This document shows positions 1-8,412 of a DNA stretch of 64,000 nucleotides, piece by piece. Origin of the DNA: Steroidobacter agaridevorans (GTDB lineage: Bacteria; Pseudomonadota; Gammaproteobacteria; Steroidobacterales; Steroidobacteraceae); NCBI RefSeq assembly GCF_009932555.1, contig NZ_BLJO01000001.1:1321219-1385218 (forward strand). The letters are read 5' to 3'. Within the stretch, counting starts at the first letter, position 1; every line of letters starts with the position of its first letter. The notes under the pieces were generated by a model. The model made no database searches. It saw nothing but the letters and a program-made list of their open reading frames with translations, and had not been told where the DNA came from. The translations under genes were made by a program, and so were the position numbers.

Positions 1-1
1 G

Positions 2-967
2 CCCGATCTGTGTCTCGCCATCGCCGCCCGCGATTGGCCTTGCGATGTGGTCGTCGCCGCCGATATCGAGCTGCTGAAGCAACGCGCGCAGCAGCTGCGG
101 CTCAGCATCCGGCTCCTTACTTATGTCAGCAGCACCGTCGTCCCGGCTCATCAACCCGGCACGTTGCGTGTGCTGCATGTTCCGACCGCCGCAGCGGTCG
201 AACCCGGCAAGCTGAACGTTGCGAACGCCCGTTATGTGCTGAACCTGCTAGATGCCGCCGCGCAAGGCTGCCTCACGGGCGAATTCGATGCGATGGTCAC
301 TGCCCCCGTGCAGAAGAGCGTGATCAACGACGCGGGCGTGCCGTTCTCCGGACACACGGAATATCTCGCCGAACATACCGGCGGCTCTCATCCGGTAATG
401 ATGCTGGCCACCGAGCACCTGCGCGTCGCTCTGGTCACCACGCATCTGCCGCTGCTCGAAGTGAGCGCTGCGATTACCGATGAAACGTTGACGCGCGTCA
501 TTCGCATCCTCGATCACGATCTGCGCACTCGCTTCGACATCGCGCAGCCGCGCCTGCTCGTGCTGGGGTTGAATCCTCACGCCGGCGAGTCGGGCCACCT
601 GGGTCGCGAAGAAATCGAAGTGATCGAACCGACCCTGCAACGGCTGCGCGCGGAAGGATTGCGCCTCATCGGCCCTGCGCCCGCGGACACCGCTTTCACA
701 CATCACATGCTCGATCAGGCCGACGCCGTGCTCGCGATGTTTCATGACCAGGGCCTGCCGGTGATCAAATACGCCGGCTTCGGCGATTGCGTGAACATCA
801 CGCTCGGCCTGCCCATCGTGCGCACCTCCGTCGATCACGGCACCGCGCTGGCGCTGGCCGGCAGCGGCAAGGCCGACGCCAGCAGCCTGATCGCGGCGAT
901 GCAGATAGCACTGCAAATGACCCATGCACCAACCTCGCAAGCGATTCGGCCAGCACTTCCTGCATGA
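2..967 (+). CDS. pdxA: 4-hydroxythreonine-4-phosphate dehydrogenase, 5' truncated by window edge
   Basis: PdxA oxidises 4-phosphohydroxy-L-threonine in the cytoplasmic pyridoxal 5'-phosphate pathway. The frame is already open at base 2, where the residues PDLCLAIA fit the end of the family's N-terminal GEPAGIGP segment, so the start lies just upstream of the window. Metal-binding histidines are visible in the motifs FSGHTEYLAEHTGG, FTHHMLDQ and FHDQGLPVIKY. The last 44 bases overlap rsmA, so the two are probably translationally coupled, as in the widespread surA-pdxA-rsmA-apaGH order. Family assignment is secure; only about the first ten residues appear to be missing. Confidence 0.95.
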   Translation, partial: PDLCLAIAARDWPCDVVVAADIELLKQRAQQLRLSIRLLTYVSSTVVPAHQPGTLRVLHVPTAAAVEPGKLNVANARYVLNLLDAAAQGCLTGEFDAMVTAPVQKSVINDAGVPFSGHTEYLAEHTGGSHPVMMLATEHLRVALVTTHLPLLEVSAAITDETLTRVIRILDHDLRTRFDIAQPRLLVLGLNPHAGESGHLGREEIEVIEPTLQRLRAEGLRLIGPAPADTAFTHHMLDQADAVLAMFHDQGLPVIKYAGFGDCVNITLGLPIVRTSVDHGTALALAGSGKADASSLIAAMQIALQMTHAPTSQAIRPALPA

Positions 968-1703
968 CCCGGGCGTGATCGGGCGCATCGTCGCCGCGAT
1001 CGCGCCTCAGCCGCAGGATCGCATGGTCGAGATCGGGCCGGGCCTGGGTGCGCTCACGCTGCCGTTGCTGGGCCGCCTGAACGAACTGCATGCCGTCGAG
1101 ATCGACCGCGATGCGATCCGTCATTTGCAGGAGATCACCCAGCACGACCCGCGGCTGCACATCCATTCCGCCGATGTCCTCAAGTTCACGTTCGCTCATA
1201 TATATGAAGGCGAGCGGCTGAGGCTGGTCGGCAACCTGCCCTACAACATTTCCACGCCGCTGCTGTTTCACCTGATCGAACAGCGCGAGCGCATCCTCGA
1301 CATGCACTTCATGCTGCAAAAAGAGGTGGTCGACCGCATGGCCGCGGCGCCCGGCTCGGAGCATTACGGCCGGCTCACGGTGATGCTGTCGCCCTGGGTG
1401 CGGGTGGAAGCGCTGTTCGATATCGGCCCCGGCGCCTTCAAGCCGCCGCCGAGAGTCGTTTCGACCGTCGTGCGGCTGACACCGCATGAACAGCCCATGG
1501 CGATCGGCGATCCCCGTCATTTCGCGACGGTGGTCGGAGCCGCGTTCTCCCAGCGGCGCAAAACGCTGCGCAATTCGCTCAAACCTTTCCTCGACGCCGA
1601 GGATATCGCCGCGGCCGGCATCGATCCGGGGCTGCGGGCCGAAGTGCTGTCGCCCGCTGAATTCGTTGCGCTGAGCAGCCGACTGAGCGCCAAGCTCCTA
1701 TAA
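924..1703 (+). CDS. rsmA: 16S rRNA (adenine1518/1519-N6)-dimethyltransferase
   Basis: RsmA (KsgA) dimethylates two adjacent adenines in the 3' terminal hairpin of 16S rRNA during late 30S assembly. At 259 residues it is slightly shorter than the E. coli enzyme. The N-terminal RKRFGQHFL signature, the SAM-binding VEIGPGLGALT loop and the catalytic NLPYNIS motif are all present, and the C-terminal helical domain is complete. The start at 924 lies inside the 3' end of pdxA and gives the expected short N-terminus. No strong ribosome binding site is visible, which fits translational coupling to pdxA. Confidence 0.96.
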   Translation: MHQPRKRFGQHFLHDPGVIGRIVAAIAPQPQDRMVEIGPGLGALTLPLLGRLNELHAVEIDRDAIRHLQEITQHDPRLHIHSADVLKFTFAHIYEGERLRLVGNLPYNISTPLLFHLIEQRERILDMHFMLQKEVVDRMAAAPGSEHYGRLTVMLSPWVRVEALFDIGPGAFKPPPRVVSTVVRLTPHEQPMAIGDPRHFATVVGAAFSQRRKTLRNSLKPFLDAEDIAAAGIDPGLRAEVLSPAEFVALSSRLSAKLL

Positions 1704-1704
1704 T
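1699..1704 (+). promoter_or_regulatory. Possible -10 element for the UspA-type gene
   Basis: A perfect TATAAT hexamer overlaps the rsmA stop codon and would place the transcription start near 1711, about 32 bases before the next gene, which has a GAGGGG ribosome binding site. No convincing -35 element lies 16-18 bases upstream, so this is only a candidate. Confidence 0.3.
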
Positions 1705-1742
1705 CGGCTGGAGGTTCGCAGAACGCACTCGAGGGGACTGCC

Positions 1743-2174
1743 ATGCGCGACTACAAGAACATTCTGCTCGTGGTCGACCTGTCCGACGACAGTCAGATCA
1801 TCGGCGAGCGTGCCAAGGCCATCGCCGCCTGTTACCAGTCCGAGATCACGCTGCTGCACGTGGTCGAATATGTACCGGTCGAGCCCATGGGCGAGGCGCT
1901 GTTGCCGACGGTTCAGATCGAAGGCGAGCTGGTCGATCGCGCCAAATTGCGACTGGCCGAGCTGGCGAAGAAGCTGTCGCTGTCGAACAGCCGACAGCTG
2001 GTCGAGACCGGCGGCATCAAGTCCGAGATCATTCGCAGCGCGCAGCGTCTTCACAGCGACCTCATCGTGCTCGGCAGCCGCGAGCGACACGGTCTCGCCA
2101 TCCTGCTGAACTTCACTGAGGACACGATCCTGCATGCGGCGCCTTGCGACGTGCTGGCGGTACGGCTGCACTAG
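1743..2174 (+). CDS. UspA-type universal stress protein
   Basis: A 143-residue single Usp domain, the usual length for UspA/C/D. It opens with the beta strand [12 protein letters not shown] and ends with LGSRERHG followed by a helix and the strand CDVLAVRL. The G-2x-G-9x-G-S/T nucleotide loop of ATP-binding Usp proteins is not intact (NFTED follows instead), so it resembles the non-ATP-binding UspA class. It sits between rsmA and apaG, where most relatives have no gene, so its presence in the block is a local insertion. A strong Shine-Dalgarno GAGGGG precedes the ATG. Its exact stress role cannot be read from sequence. Confidence 0.88.
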   Translation: MRDYKNILLVVDLSDDSQIIGERAKAIAACYQSEITLLHVVEYVPVEPMGEALLPTVQIEGELVDRAKLRLAELAKKLSLSNSRQLVETGGIKSEIIRSAQRLHSDLIVLGSRERHGLAILLNFTEDTILHAAPCDVLAVRLH

Positions 2175-2257
2175 CAGACATAAGCCTCCCGATTTTTCCG
2201 GCAAGATCTGTCGCCGAGACTGCTAGAATCGTTGCGGCTCAAGCCAGTCATCCGGAT

Positions 2258-2704
2258 ATGACAGATACCACGCCCCCCAAAGGTCGCGCCTCCGCCAGCC
2301 ATACGGACCGCGATGTCCCGCCCGCGCCCGACGCGCTCCACAAGATTCGCGTCGACGTGAGCGCCAATTACGTGGGCGAGCAGTCCAAGCCGGACGAAGG
2401 CCACTATGCCTTTTCCTACACCATCACCATCCGCAACGAAGGCCAGGTGCCGGCGCGCCTGCTGACCCGTCATTGGGTGATCACCGACGCCAACGGCAAG
2501 GTGAAAGAAGTGCGCGGTGAAGGCGTGGTCGGCGAACAGCCGTATCTGCTGCCGGGCCAGGGCTTCCGTTATTCCAGCGGCGCCGTGCTCGAAACGCCGG
2601 TGGGCGCCATGCAGGGCAGTTATCAGATGCTGGCGGACGACGGTGCGCATTTCGATGCGCCGATCGCGCCGTTCACCTTGGCGATGCCAGGGCTGCTGCA
2701 CTAA
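2258..2704 (+). CDS. apaG: ApaG family protein (Co2+/Mg2+ efflux-associated)
   Basis: ApaG is a small cytoplasmic beta-sandwich (DUF525) protein almost always encoded beside apaH; mutants elsewhere show altered cobalt and magnesium handling, but the biochemical role is unsettled. With the ATG at 2258 the product is 148 residues. The conserved core runs from about residue 35 and contains the motifs [16 protein letters not shown] and the glycine-rich GEGVVGEQP and [11 protein letters not shown]. The first 30 or so residues (Thr/Pro/Ser-rich) are extra relative to the usual 125-residue protein. A longer frame from 2144 would overlap the upstream usp gene and adds no recognisable sequence. Confidence 0.93.
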   Translation: MTDTTPPKGRASASHTDRDVPPAPDALHKIRVDVSANYVGEQSKPDEGHYAFSYTITIRNEGQVPARLLTRHWVITDANGKVKEVRGEGVVGEQPYLLPGQGFRYSSGAVLETPVGAMQGSYQMLADDGAHFDAPIAPFTLAMPGLLH

Positions 2705-2718
2705 GAGCTGCCGCCCGC

Positions 2719-3564
2719 ATGGCCGTCTATGCCATCGGCGATATTCAGGGTTGTGACGAAGAATTCTCGCAGCTGCTGACCAAGCTGAACTTCTCCGCGT
2801 CGCGCGACACACTCTGGCTGGTCGGCGACCTGGTCAATCGCGGCCCCCGCTCGCTGGAAGTATTACGACGCGTGAAGGCGCTGGGCAGCTCCGCCATCAG
2901 CGTGCTCGGCAACCACGATCTGCATTTGCTCGCGTTGGCGCTCTCGCCGACCGAGCCGCTCAAATCCAAAGACACGCTTCAGGAAATTCTCGCCGCGCCC
3001 GATCGCGACGAGTTGCTCGACTGGCTGCGTCATCGGCCGATGCTTCATCACGATGCAGGACTTGGCTACACGATGGTTCACGCCGGACTGCCGCCGCAGT
3101 GGGATCTGGCGCTGGCACAAGCCTGCGCGCGCGAGCTCGAAGAAACATTGCGGGATGAGCACAGCTGTCGCGAGTTGTTCGCCAACATGTATGGCGACAA
3201 GCCGGATCGCTGGTCGGACGATTTGCAGGGCCACGAGCGGCTGCGCTTCATCACGAACTGCCTCACGCGCTTGCGCTTCTGTCGCGCCGATGGCCGGCTC
3301 GATCTGAAATTCAAAGGCGAAGTGAAGGACGCGCCCAACCACCTCATGCCGTGGTTCCAGGTGCCCGAGCGGCGCTCGCGCGATATCCGCATCGTCTGCG
3401 GCCATTGGTCGGCGCTGGGTTATTACGATGCGGATGGCGTGCTCGCGATCGACACGGGCTGCGTCTGGGGCGAGAAACTCTGCGCCGTGCGTCTCGATCA
3501 GTTCCCGCCGGAGCCGGTGCTCGTGCCCTGCTCGTCGTCAGGGCTGAGCGTCGGCAGCGAGTAA
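2719..3564 (+). CDS. apaH: Symmetrical bis(5'-nucleosyl)-tetraphosphatase
   Basis: ApaH hydrolyses Ap4A and related dinucleoside polyphosphates to two ADP and also removes Np4 caps from RNA. The 281-residue sequence carries the metallophosphatase motifs in order: GDIQG at residues 7-11, GDLVNRGP near 35 and LGNHDLH near 60, then metal-ligand histidines in MVHAGL and CGHWSALGY. The gene follows apaG by 14 bases and belongs to the same operon. Length and motifs match the family throughout. Confidence 0.96.
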   Translation: MAVYAIGDIQGCDEEFSQLLTKLNFSASRDTLWLVGDLVNRGPRSLEVLRRVKALGSSAISVLGNHDLHLLALALSPTEPLKSKDTLQEILAAPDRDELLDWLRHRPMLHHDAGLGYTMVHAGLPPQWDLALAQACARELEETLRDEHSCRELFANMYGDKPDRWSDDLQGHERLRFITNCLTRLRFCRADGRLDLKFKGEVKDAPNHLMPWFQVPERRSRDIRIVCGHWSALGYYDADGVLAIDTGCVWGEKLCAVRLDQFPPEPVLVPCSSSGLSVGSE

Positions 3565-3573
3565 CACCCGGCG

Positions 3574-4230
3574 CTAAGTGCCCTTGTCTTCCGCCGCGTC
3601 GGGCTTCGGAATTTCCACCAGCGCGTCGACTTCCAATCGCGGCTGACCCAACGTCAGCTGATTCGGCGAACACTGCACGTCGTCGCGCACCGTGCGCACC
3701 GCGAGCTTCGGCAGCACCTTCTTCTTCAACTCATCGATCAGCTCGCAATCGCCGGGCTCCAGGTTGAGCCGCCCCCGCGACAACGATACGCGACGCCATT
3801 GGGCAGGAAATTCCTCCAGGCTGTCGAGCGGGTGCTCGCTCTTCTTGCCTCGAACGCGCTGGGCCAGCTCGCGCACACTCTTGTTCTTATCGCGCTCGGC
3901 GAGCTCTGCCGGGGTCGCCTCGACGGGGCTGATCACTTGCATGACTACGCGGGGCATGCGAGCCACCGCGTACGGACAATCCGCCGACCGCACCTTCACC
4001 CGCGCATGCACGCCGAGCTCGCGCAGAATGCGCTCGAGCTTTCCTTCCAGGCTGGTGCAGGAATAGAAGGTGGTGAAGCTTTGAAAATAGAAGGCGATTT
4101 CCTGGTGCTTCCAGATGGCCTGCACTGGATCGGCGGCAGGCGCCTGATCCTCGCCCGCTCCGGCCACGGGCAGGCTGAACAGCAGCGTCAGCCACAATAA
4201 CGGCGCTGAAGTTACGCATTGACGAGACAT
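3574..4230 (-). CDS. Secreted protein of unknown function
   Basis: A 218-residue protein with a clear Sec signal peptide: a short start, a hydrophobic stretch (LLWLTLLFSLPVAGA) and an Ala-x-Ala-like site near residue 25. The mature part has three dispersed cysteines (motifs YSCTSLEG, ADCPYA and DVQCSPN) and a basic linker around residue 130. The start at 4230 is favoured because GGAGG lies eight bases before it; an ATG six codons upstream lacks such a site. It is divergent from the kynurenine operon and convergent with apaH. No family was recognised; a periplasmic location is likely. Confidence 0.75.
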   Translation of the reverse strand: MSRQCVTSAPLLWLTLLFSLPVAGAGEDQAPAADPVQAIWKHQEIAFYFQSFTTFYSCTSLEGKLERILRELGVHARVKVRSADCPYAVARMPRVVMQVISPVEATPAELAERDKNKSVRELAQRVRGKKSEHPLDSLEEFPAQWRRVSLSRGRLNLEPGDCELIDELKKKVLPKLAVRTVRDDVQCSPNQLTLGQPRLEVDALVEIPKPDAAEDKGT

Positions 4231-4314
4231 GAGCGGTGTCCTCCGCATGGCTCACAAGCATGGTCCGCGACCGCTTCTGACGCAAGCGAGCCCGGCCGCC
4301 GGTGCGCCCTTTGG

Positions 4315-4320
4315 TATACT
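4315..4320 (+). promoter_or_regulatory. Candidate -10 element for the kynurenine operon
   Basis: TATACT lies 22 bases before the start codon of the first kynurenine gene, predicting a transcript start near 4327 and a leader of about 16 bases carrying GGAGA. No good -35 hexamer is visible, so an activator may be needed or the element may be spurious. Confidence 0.4.
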
Positions 4321-4342
4321 GGCCACCCGCGGAGAACCCAGC

Positions 4343-4855
4343 ATGAGCCCGCTCAAAGCCTTCAATTTTCGCGACTGGATCGACAAGCACCGCGAATACC
4401 TCAAGCCGCCGGTCAACAACCGGCTGGTATTCCGCGAGTCCGAATTCATCATCATGGTGGTCGGCGGCCCGAATTCGCGCACCGATTATCACGAGGATCC
4501 GGGCGAGGAATTCTTCTATCAGCTCGAGGGAGACATGACCCTGCGCACGATGCAGGACGGCGCCCGCGTCGATATTCCGATCCGGGAGGGCGAGATCCTG
4601 CTGCTGCCCCCGCGTGTTCCGCACTCTCCGCAACGTTTTGCAAACACCGTGGGCCTGGTCATCGAGCGCAAGCGGCGGCCCGAAGAGCAGGATGGTTTCC
4701 TCTGGTTCTGCGAGCACTGCTCCTATCCGCTGCATGCCGAATACTTGCATGTCAGCGACATCGAGACGCAGTTGCCGCCGGTGTTCGAGCGCTTTTACGG
4801 CTCCCTGGAGATGCGCACCTGTCAGGCTTGCGGCGCGGTCGCGCACAAGCGTTGA
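4343..4855 (+). CDS. nbaC: 3-hydroxyanthranilate 3,4-dioxygenase
   Basis: This non-haem iron cupin enzyme opens the ring of 3-hydroxyanthranilate to the precursor of quinolinate. The 170-residue sequence retains the iron ligands H50 and E56 (in DYHEDPGEEF) and H94 (in RVPHSPQR), plus the C-terminal rubredoxin-like four-cysteine site C123/C126 and C160/C163 known from the bacterial enzymes. The start at 4343 has GGAGA seven bases upstream; an earlier in-frame codon would overlap the divergent gene. It heads the operon with the cyclase-family hydrolase, kynU and kmo. The nbaC name refers to the bacterial family and does not imply nitrobenzoate growth. Confidence 0.94.
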   Translation: MSPLKAFNFRDWIDKHREYLKPPVNNRLVFRESEFIIMVVGGPNSRTDYHEDPGEEFFYQLEGDMTLRTMQDGARVDIPIREGEILLLPPRVPHSPQRFANTVGLVIERKRRPEEQDGFLWFCEHCSYPLHAEYLHVSDIETQLPPVFERFYGSLEMRTCQACGAVAHKR

Positions 4856-4868
4856 TCAATGACGTTCG

Positions 4869-5684
4869 ATGCGTGACCCATCCCCCGCTTCCCATGCGAT
4901 TGCTGTCGAGATTGCCGGTCGACGCTGGCGGGTCTCATCCGACGGTCACGATATATCCATCCCGCTGCGCTTCAACGAAGCTCAGCCGACTTTCTTCGGC
5001 GCGCCGGCCGCGAGTGCTGAACCGATAACCGCTGGCTCGTTCGTTGGTGACGTGCGGCATGGCGGCAGCTGCAATTGTTCCGTTCACACGCTGGCGCCTC
5101 ATTGCAACGGCACGCATACCGAATGCGTCGGTCATATCACTCAGGAACGGTTGAGTGTGCGCGATCTCGCGATCCGGCATTTGAGCGCTGCCTTGCTGAT
5201 CTCTGTGATGCCCGAGTCGTCGGCAGAGATATCCGGCGACCGCGTGATCTCTCTCGCGGCGCTGATCAAGGCAATTGATGGCGCCACGTTGAGCGACTAT
5301 CAGGCGCTGGTGGTGAGGACGTTGCCAAACGATGCATCCAAGCTCACCTGTAACTACGACGCTGGGCCGATGCCGCCGTATTTCAGCGTCGATGCCATGC
5401 GCCACCTCGTCGACCACGGCATCGCTACGCTGGTCGTGGATCTGCCTTCGATCGATCGAGCGCAGGATGGCGGCAAGCTCGCGGCTCACCGAGTCTTCTG
5501 GGGCATGCCGGCGGGCAGCACGTCCGCAGCGACAGCCACACGCCAGCACGCCACCATCACGGAGATGGCATTCATCGACGACGCCGTCGCCGATGGTTCC
5601 TACCTGCTGAACCTGCAGGTCGCTCCTTTCGTCATCGACGCCGCGCCGAGCCGGCCCATTCTGTTACCTCTGTCACCCGCATGA
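4869..5684 (+). CDS. Cyclase-family (KynB-like) metal-dependent hydrolase, probable kynurenine formamidase
   Basis: The 271-residue protein carries the cyclase/KynB metal site H-x-N-G-T-H-x-E-x-x-x-H at residues 78-89, the signature of N-formylkynurenine formamidase and related hydrolases. It lies between the dioxygenase and kynU, and its stop overlaps the kynU start (ATGA), so formylkynurenine hydrolysis is the natural role. It is longer than typical bacterial KynB (about 210 residues), with an extra 40-50 residues at the N-terminus and divergent spacing. The family is clear; the specific substrate is inferred from operon context. Confidence 0.8.
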   Translation: MRDPSPASHAIAVEIAGRRWRVSSDGHDISIPLRFNEAQPTFFGAPAASAEPITAGSFVGDVRHGGSCNCSVHTLAPHCNGTHTECVGHITQERLSVRDLAIRHLSAALLISVMPESSAEISGDRVISLAALIKAIDGATLSDYQALVVRTLPNDASKLTCNYDAGPMPPYFSVDAMRHLVDHGIATLVVDLPSIDRAQDGGKLAAHRVFWGMPAGSTSAATATRQHATITEMAFIDDAVADGSYLLNLQVAPFVIDAAPSRPILLPLSPA

Positions 5685-6955
5685 ACGTTTCCGTCGAGCG
5701 TAGCTTCGCCGAACAGCAGGACGCCGCCGATTCCCTGGCGTCGCTGCGTGCCGAGTTTTTCATTCCACAACGCGAGCGCGGCGGCGACAGTATCTATCTG
5801 TGCGGTCACTCGCTCGGGCTGCAGCCACGCGGCGTTGCCCGAGTGCTCAATGAAGAATTGCAGCATTGGGCCGAGCTTGCGGTCGAAGGCCATTTCGCAT
5901 CGCCGCGCCCGTGGCTGCCGTATCACGAACAGCTGACCAATTCGTTGGCCAGGCTGGCGGGCGCGCAGCCGCTCGAAGTGGTCGCAATGAACTCGCTGAC
6001 GGTGAACCTGCATCTGATGTTCGCCAGCTTCTATCGCCCGCGTCCCGGACGTGAGGCCATCCTGGTCGAGCAGCAGGCATTCCCATCGGATCAGTACGCA
6101 GTCGCCTCGCAGATCGAGTATCACGGCTTCGATCCGAAGACCGCATTGATCGAGATCGCCCCGCGTGCGGGCGAAGCCGTGCTTCGCACCGAAGACATTT
6201 GCGCGTTGATCGAGCGCGAAGGACAACGTATCGCGACGGTGATGCTGCCGGGCGTGCAGTATTTGACCGGCCAGCGCTTCGACATCGAAGCGATCACGCG
6301 CTGTGCCCGACGCCAGGGATGCACCGTCGGTTTCGATCTCGCGCATGCCATCGGCAACGTGCCGTTGAAACTGCACGACTGGGACGTCGATTTCGCCGTG
6401 TGGTGCAGTTACAAGTATTTGAACGCCGGCCCCGGCGCCATCGGCGGATGTTTCGTGCACGAGCGTCACGCGCGCTCGGTGGACCTGCCTCGCTTCGCGG
6501 GCTGGTGGGGCCACGACAAGCAAAGCCGGTTTCAGATGCCCGCGTCGTTCCAACCCATTCCGGGTGCGGAAGGGTGGCAGCTTTCGAATCCTCCCATTCT
6601 CGCCGCCGCGCCGCTGCTGGCCTCCTTACCGCTGTTCGACAAAGCGGGCATCGACCAGTTGCGAGCGAAGTCGCTGCGCTTGACGGCCTATCTGCAATGG
6701 CTGCTTCAGGCTCACCTGTCCAACGCGCTGACGATCACGACACCGAGCGATCCCGAAGCACGCGGCTGCCAGCTGTCCATTCGATTGCACCGTTCCGCAG
6801 CTGAAGCCCGCGCGGCTTTCGACGCCCTCGCCGCCCAAGGCGTGTTCTGCGACTGGCGCGAACCTGACATTATTCGCGTCGCCCCGGTGCCGCTCTACAA
6901 TTCGTTCCTCGATGTGTGGCAATTCGTCGCCGCGCTGGAGCAGGCGCTGCAATGA
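5681..6955 (+). CDS. kynU: Kynureninase
   Basis: KynU is a fold-type I PLP enzyme that cleaves kynurenine or 3-hydroxykynurenine to (3-hydroxy)anthranilate and alanine. The 424-residue sequence has the early LCGHSLGLQPR segment, the FDLAHAIGN cofactor region and the Schiff-base lysine K245 in SYKYLNAGPG, followed by GWWGHD. It overlaps the upstream hydrolase by ATGA and kmo by ATGA, showing tight translational coupling. With kmo downstream the likely substrate is 3-hydroxykynurenine. Confidence 0.96.
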   Translation: MNVSVERSFAEQQDAADSLASLRAEFFIPQRERGGDSIYLCGHSLGLQPRGVARVLNEELQHWAELAVEGHFASPRPWLPYHEQLTNSLARLAGAQPLEVVAMNSLTVNLHLMFASFYRPRPGREAILVEQQAFPSDQYAVASQIEYHGFDPKTALIEIAPRAGEAVLRTEDICALIEREGQRIATVMLPGVQYLTGQRFDIEAITRCARRQGCTVGFDLAHAIGNVPLKLHDWDVDFAVWCSYKYLNAGPGAIGGCFVHERHARSVDLPRFAGWWGHDKQSRFQMPASFQPIPGAEGWQLSNPPILAAAPLLASLPLFDKAGIDQLRAKSLRLTAYLQWLLQAHLSNALTITTPSDPEARGCQLSIRLHRSAAEARAAFDALAAQGVFCDWREPDIIRVAPVPLYNSFLDVWQFVAALEQALQ

Positions 6956-8316
6956 GCGATGGCAGACGTAACGGACCGATAACCGTTGTCGGCGCGGGGC
7001 TGGCCGGCACGCTGCTTTCCATCATCCTGGCTCGCCGCGGTCACCGCGTGCGCTTGTATGAACGCCAGGACGACATGCGGCGCGTACTCATCGATGCTGG
7101 CCGCTCCATCAATCTCGCCCTCGCGGCCCGCGGCATTCGAGCACTCGAACTCGCCGGTGTGATGGAGCACGTGACACCCGAACTGGTGCCGCTGCCCGGC
7201 CGCATGCTGCACGACCTGAGCGGCGCGCTGACCTTTGTTCCTTATGGCCAGCGTCCCGAGGAAGTCATTTATTCCGTTTCGCGGCCCGGCTTGAATTGCA
7301 TTCTGCTCGATGCCGCCGAGCGCGCGGGCGTCGAGCTATTGTTCCGCCATCCGGCGATCGGTGCGGATTTCACGCGCAACTTGGTGAAGTTTCAGGATCC
7401 GGCCGGTCAACCGCACGACATCCCAATGGAGCGCGTGTTTGCGACGGATGGCGCAGGCTCGGTATTGCGCCGGACCATGGTCGATCAGCTCGGCATCGCT
7501 TGCACTGAAGATCTGCTCAAACACGGTTACAAGGAACTCACCCTGCCGCCGTGGCCGAACGGTCAGCCACGCATCGACAAGCATGCCTTGCACATCTGGC
7601 CACGCGGCGGCTTCATGCTCATCGCGCTGCCGAACATCGACGGCAGCTTCACGGTCACGTTGTTCCTGCCGCTCAATGGGCCGGACAGCTTCGAGACGCT
7701 GACGACGCCGGCCAGCATCGAAACCTTCTTCGGCAAGCACTTTCCGGATGTGAAACAGCTGATGCCGGATCTGGCGGCGGAGTTTCTTCAGCACCCGACC
7801 GGCATCATGGGCACCGTGCGTTCCCAGCAATGGTCCTTTGAAGATCGGCTGCTATTGATCGGCGATGCGGCGCACGCGATCACCCCGTTTCATGGCCAGG
7901 GCATGAACTGTTGTTTCGAGGACTGCCGCGAGTTGGACACGCTGCTGATGGGCAGTGACGACTGGGCGCGCAGCTTCCGCGAGTTCGAAACCTGGCGTCT
8001 GCCGAACACCAACGCCATCGCCGACATGGCTATCGAGAACTACCTGGAAATGCGCGATACGGTGCGGGACCCGAAGTTCCACTTGCACAAGGCGCTGTCG
8101 CTCGAGCTGGAGCGTCGTCATCCGACGCGCTTCGTGCCGCGCTATTCGATGGTCATGTTCCGTGACGACATCCCGTACTCCGTCGCCTATGAGCGCGGCC
8201 GCATTCAGAATGAGATCCTGTCCGCGCTCACCCAGCAAGCCGACACGCTCGCAACGGTGGACTATGACGCGGCCGCGCGCATGATCGAAGCGAAGCTGCC
8301 GCCACTGCCGAACTGA
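6952..8316 (+). CDS. kmo: Kynurenine 3-monooxygenase
   Basis: Kmo is an NADPH-dependent FAD hydroxylase converting kynurenine to 3-hydroxykynurenine. The 454-residue sequence shows the N-terminal GAGLAGTL dinucleotide loop, the family motif RSINLALAARG and the FAD-binding GDAAHAITPFHGQGMNCCFEDC region, with the conserved C-terminal helix following. The start at 6952 forms an ATGA overlap with kynU; an earlier in-frame codon at 6916 lies inside kynU and adds no conserved sequence. Together the four genes convert formylkynurenine to the quinolinate precursor. Tryptophan dioxygenase is not in the window. Confidence 0.96.
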   Translation: MSDGRRNGPITVVGAGLAGTLLSIILARRGHRVRLYERQDDMRRVLIDAGRSINLALAARGIRALELAGVMEHVTPELVPLPGRMLHDLSGALTFVPYGQRPEEVIYSVSRPGLNCILLDAAERAGVELLFRHPAIGADFTRNLVKFQDPAGQPHDIPMERVFATDGAGSVLRRTMVDQLGIACTEDLLKHGYKELTLPPWPNGQPRIDKHALHIWPRGGFMLIALPNIDGSFTVTLFLPLNGPDSFETLTTPASIETFFGKHFPDVKQLMPDLAAEFLQHPTGIMGTVRSQQWSFEDRLLLIGDAAHAITPFHGQGMNCCFEDCRELDTLLMGSDDWARSFREFETWRLPNTNAIADMAIENYLEMRDTVRDPKFHLHKALSLELERRHPTRFVPRYSMVMFRDDIPYSVAYERGRIQNEILSALTQQADTLATVDYDAAARMIEAKLPPLPN

Positions 8317-8412
8317 GCGCCCGGCCACTGTGCCGGCATTCACACGCCGGACTGTGCATTTACCCGAGCCACTGCTGCGTTTACAACAGCAGCATCAGTC
8401 ACGGGATTCGTT

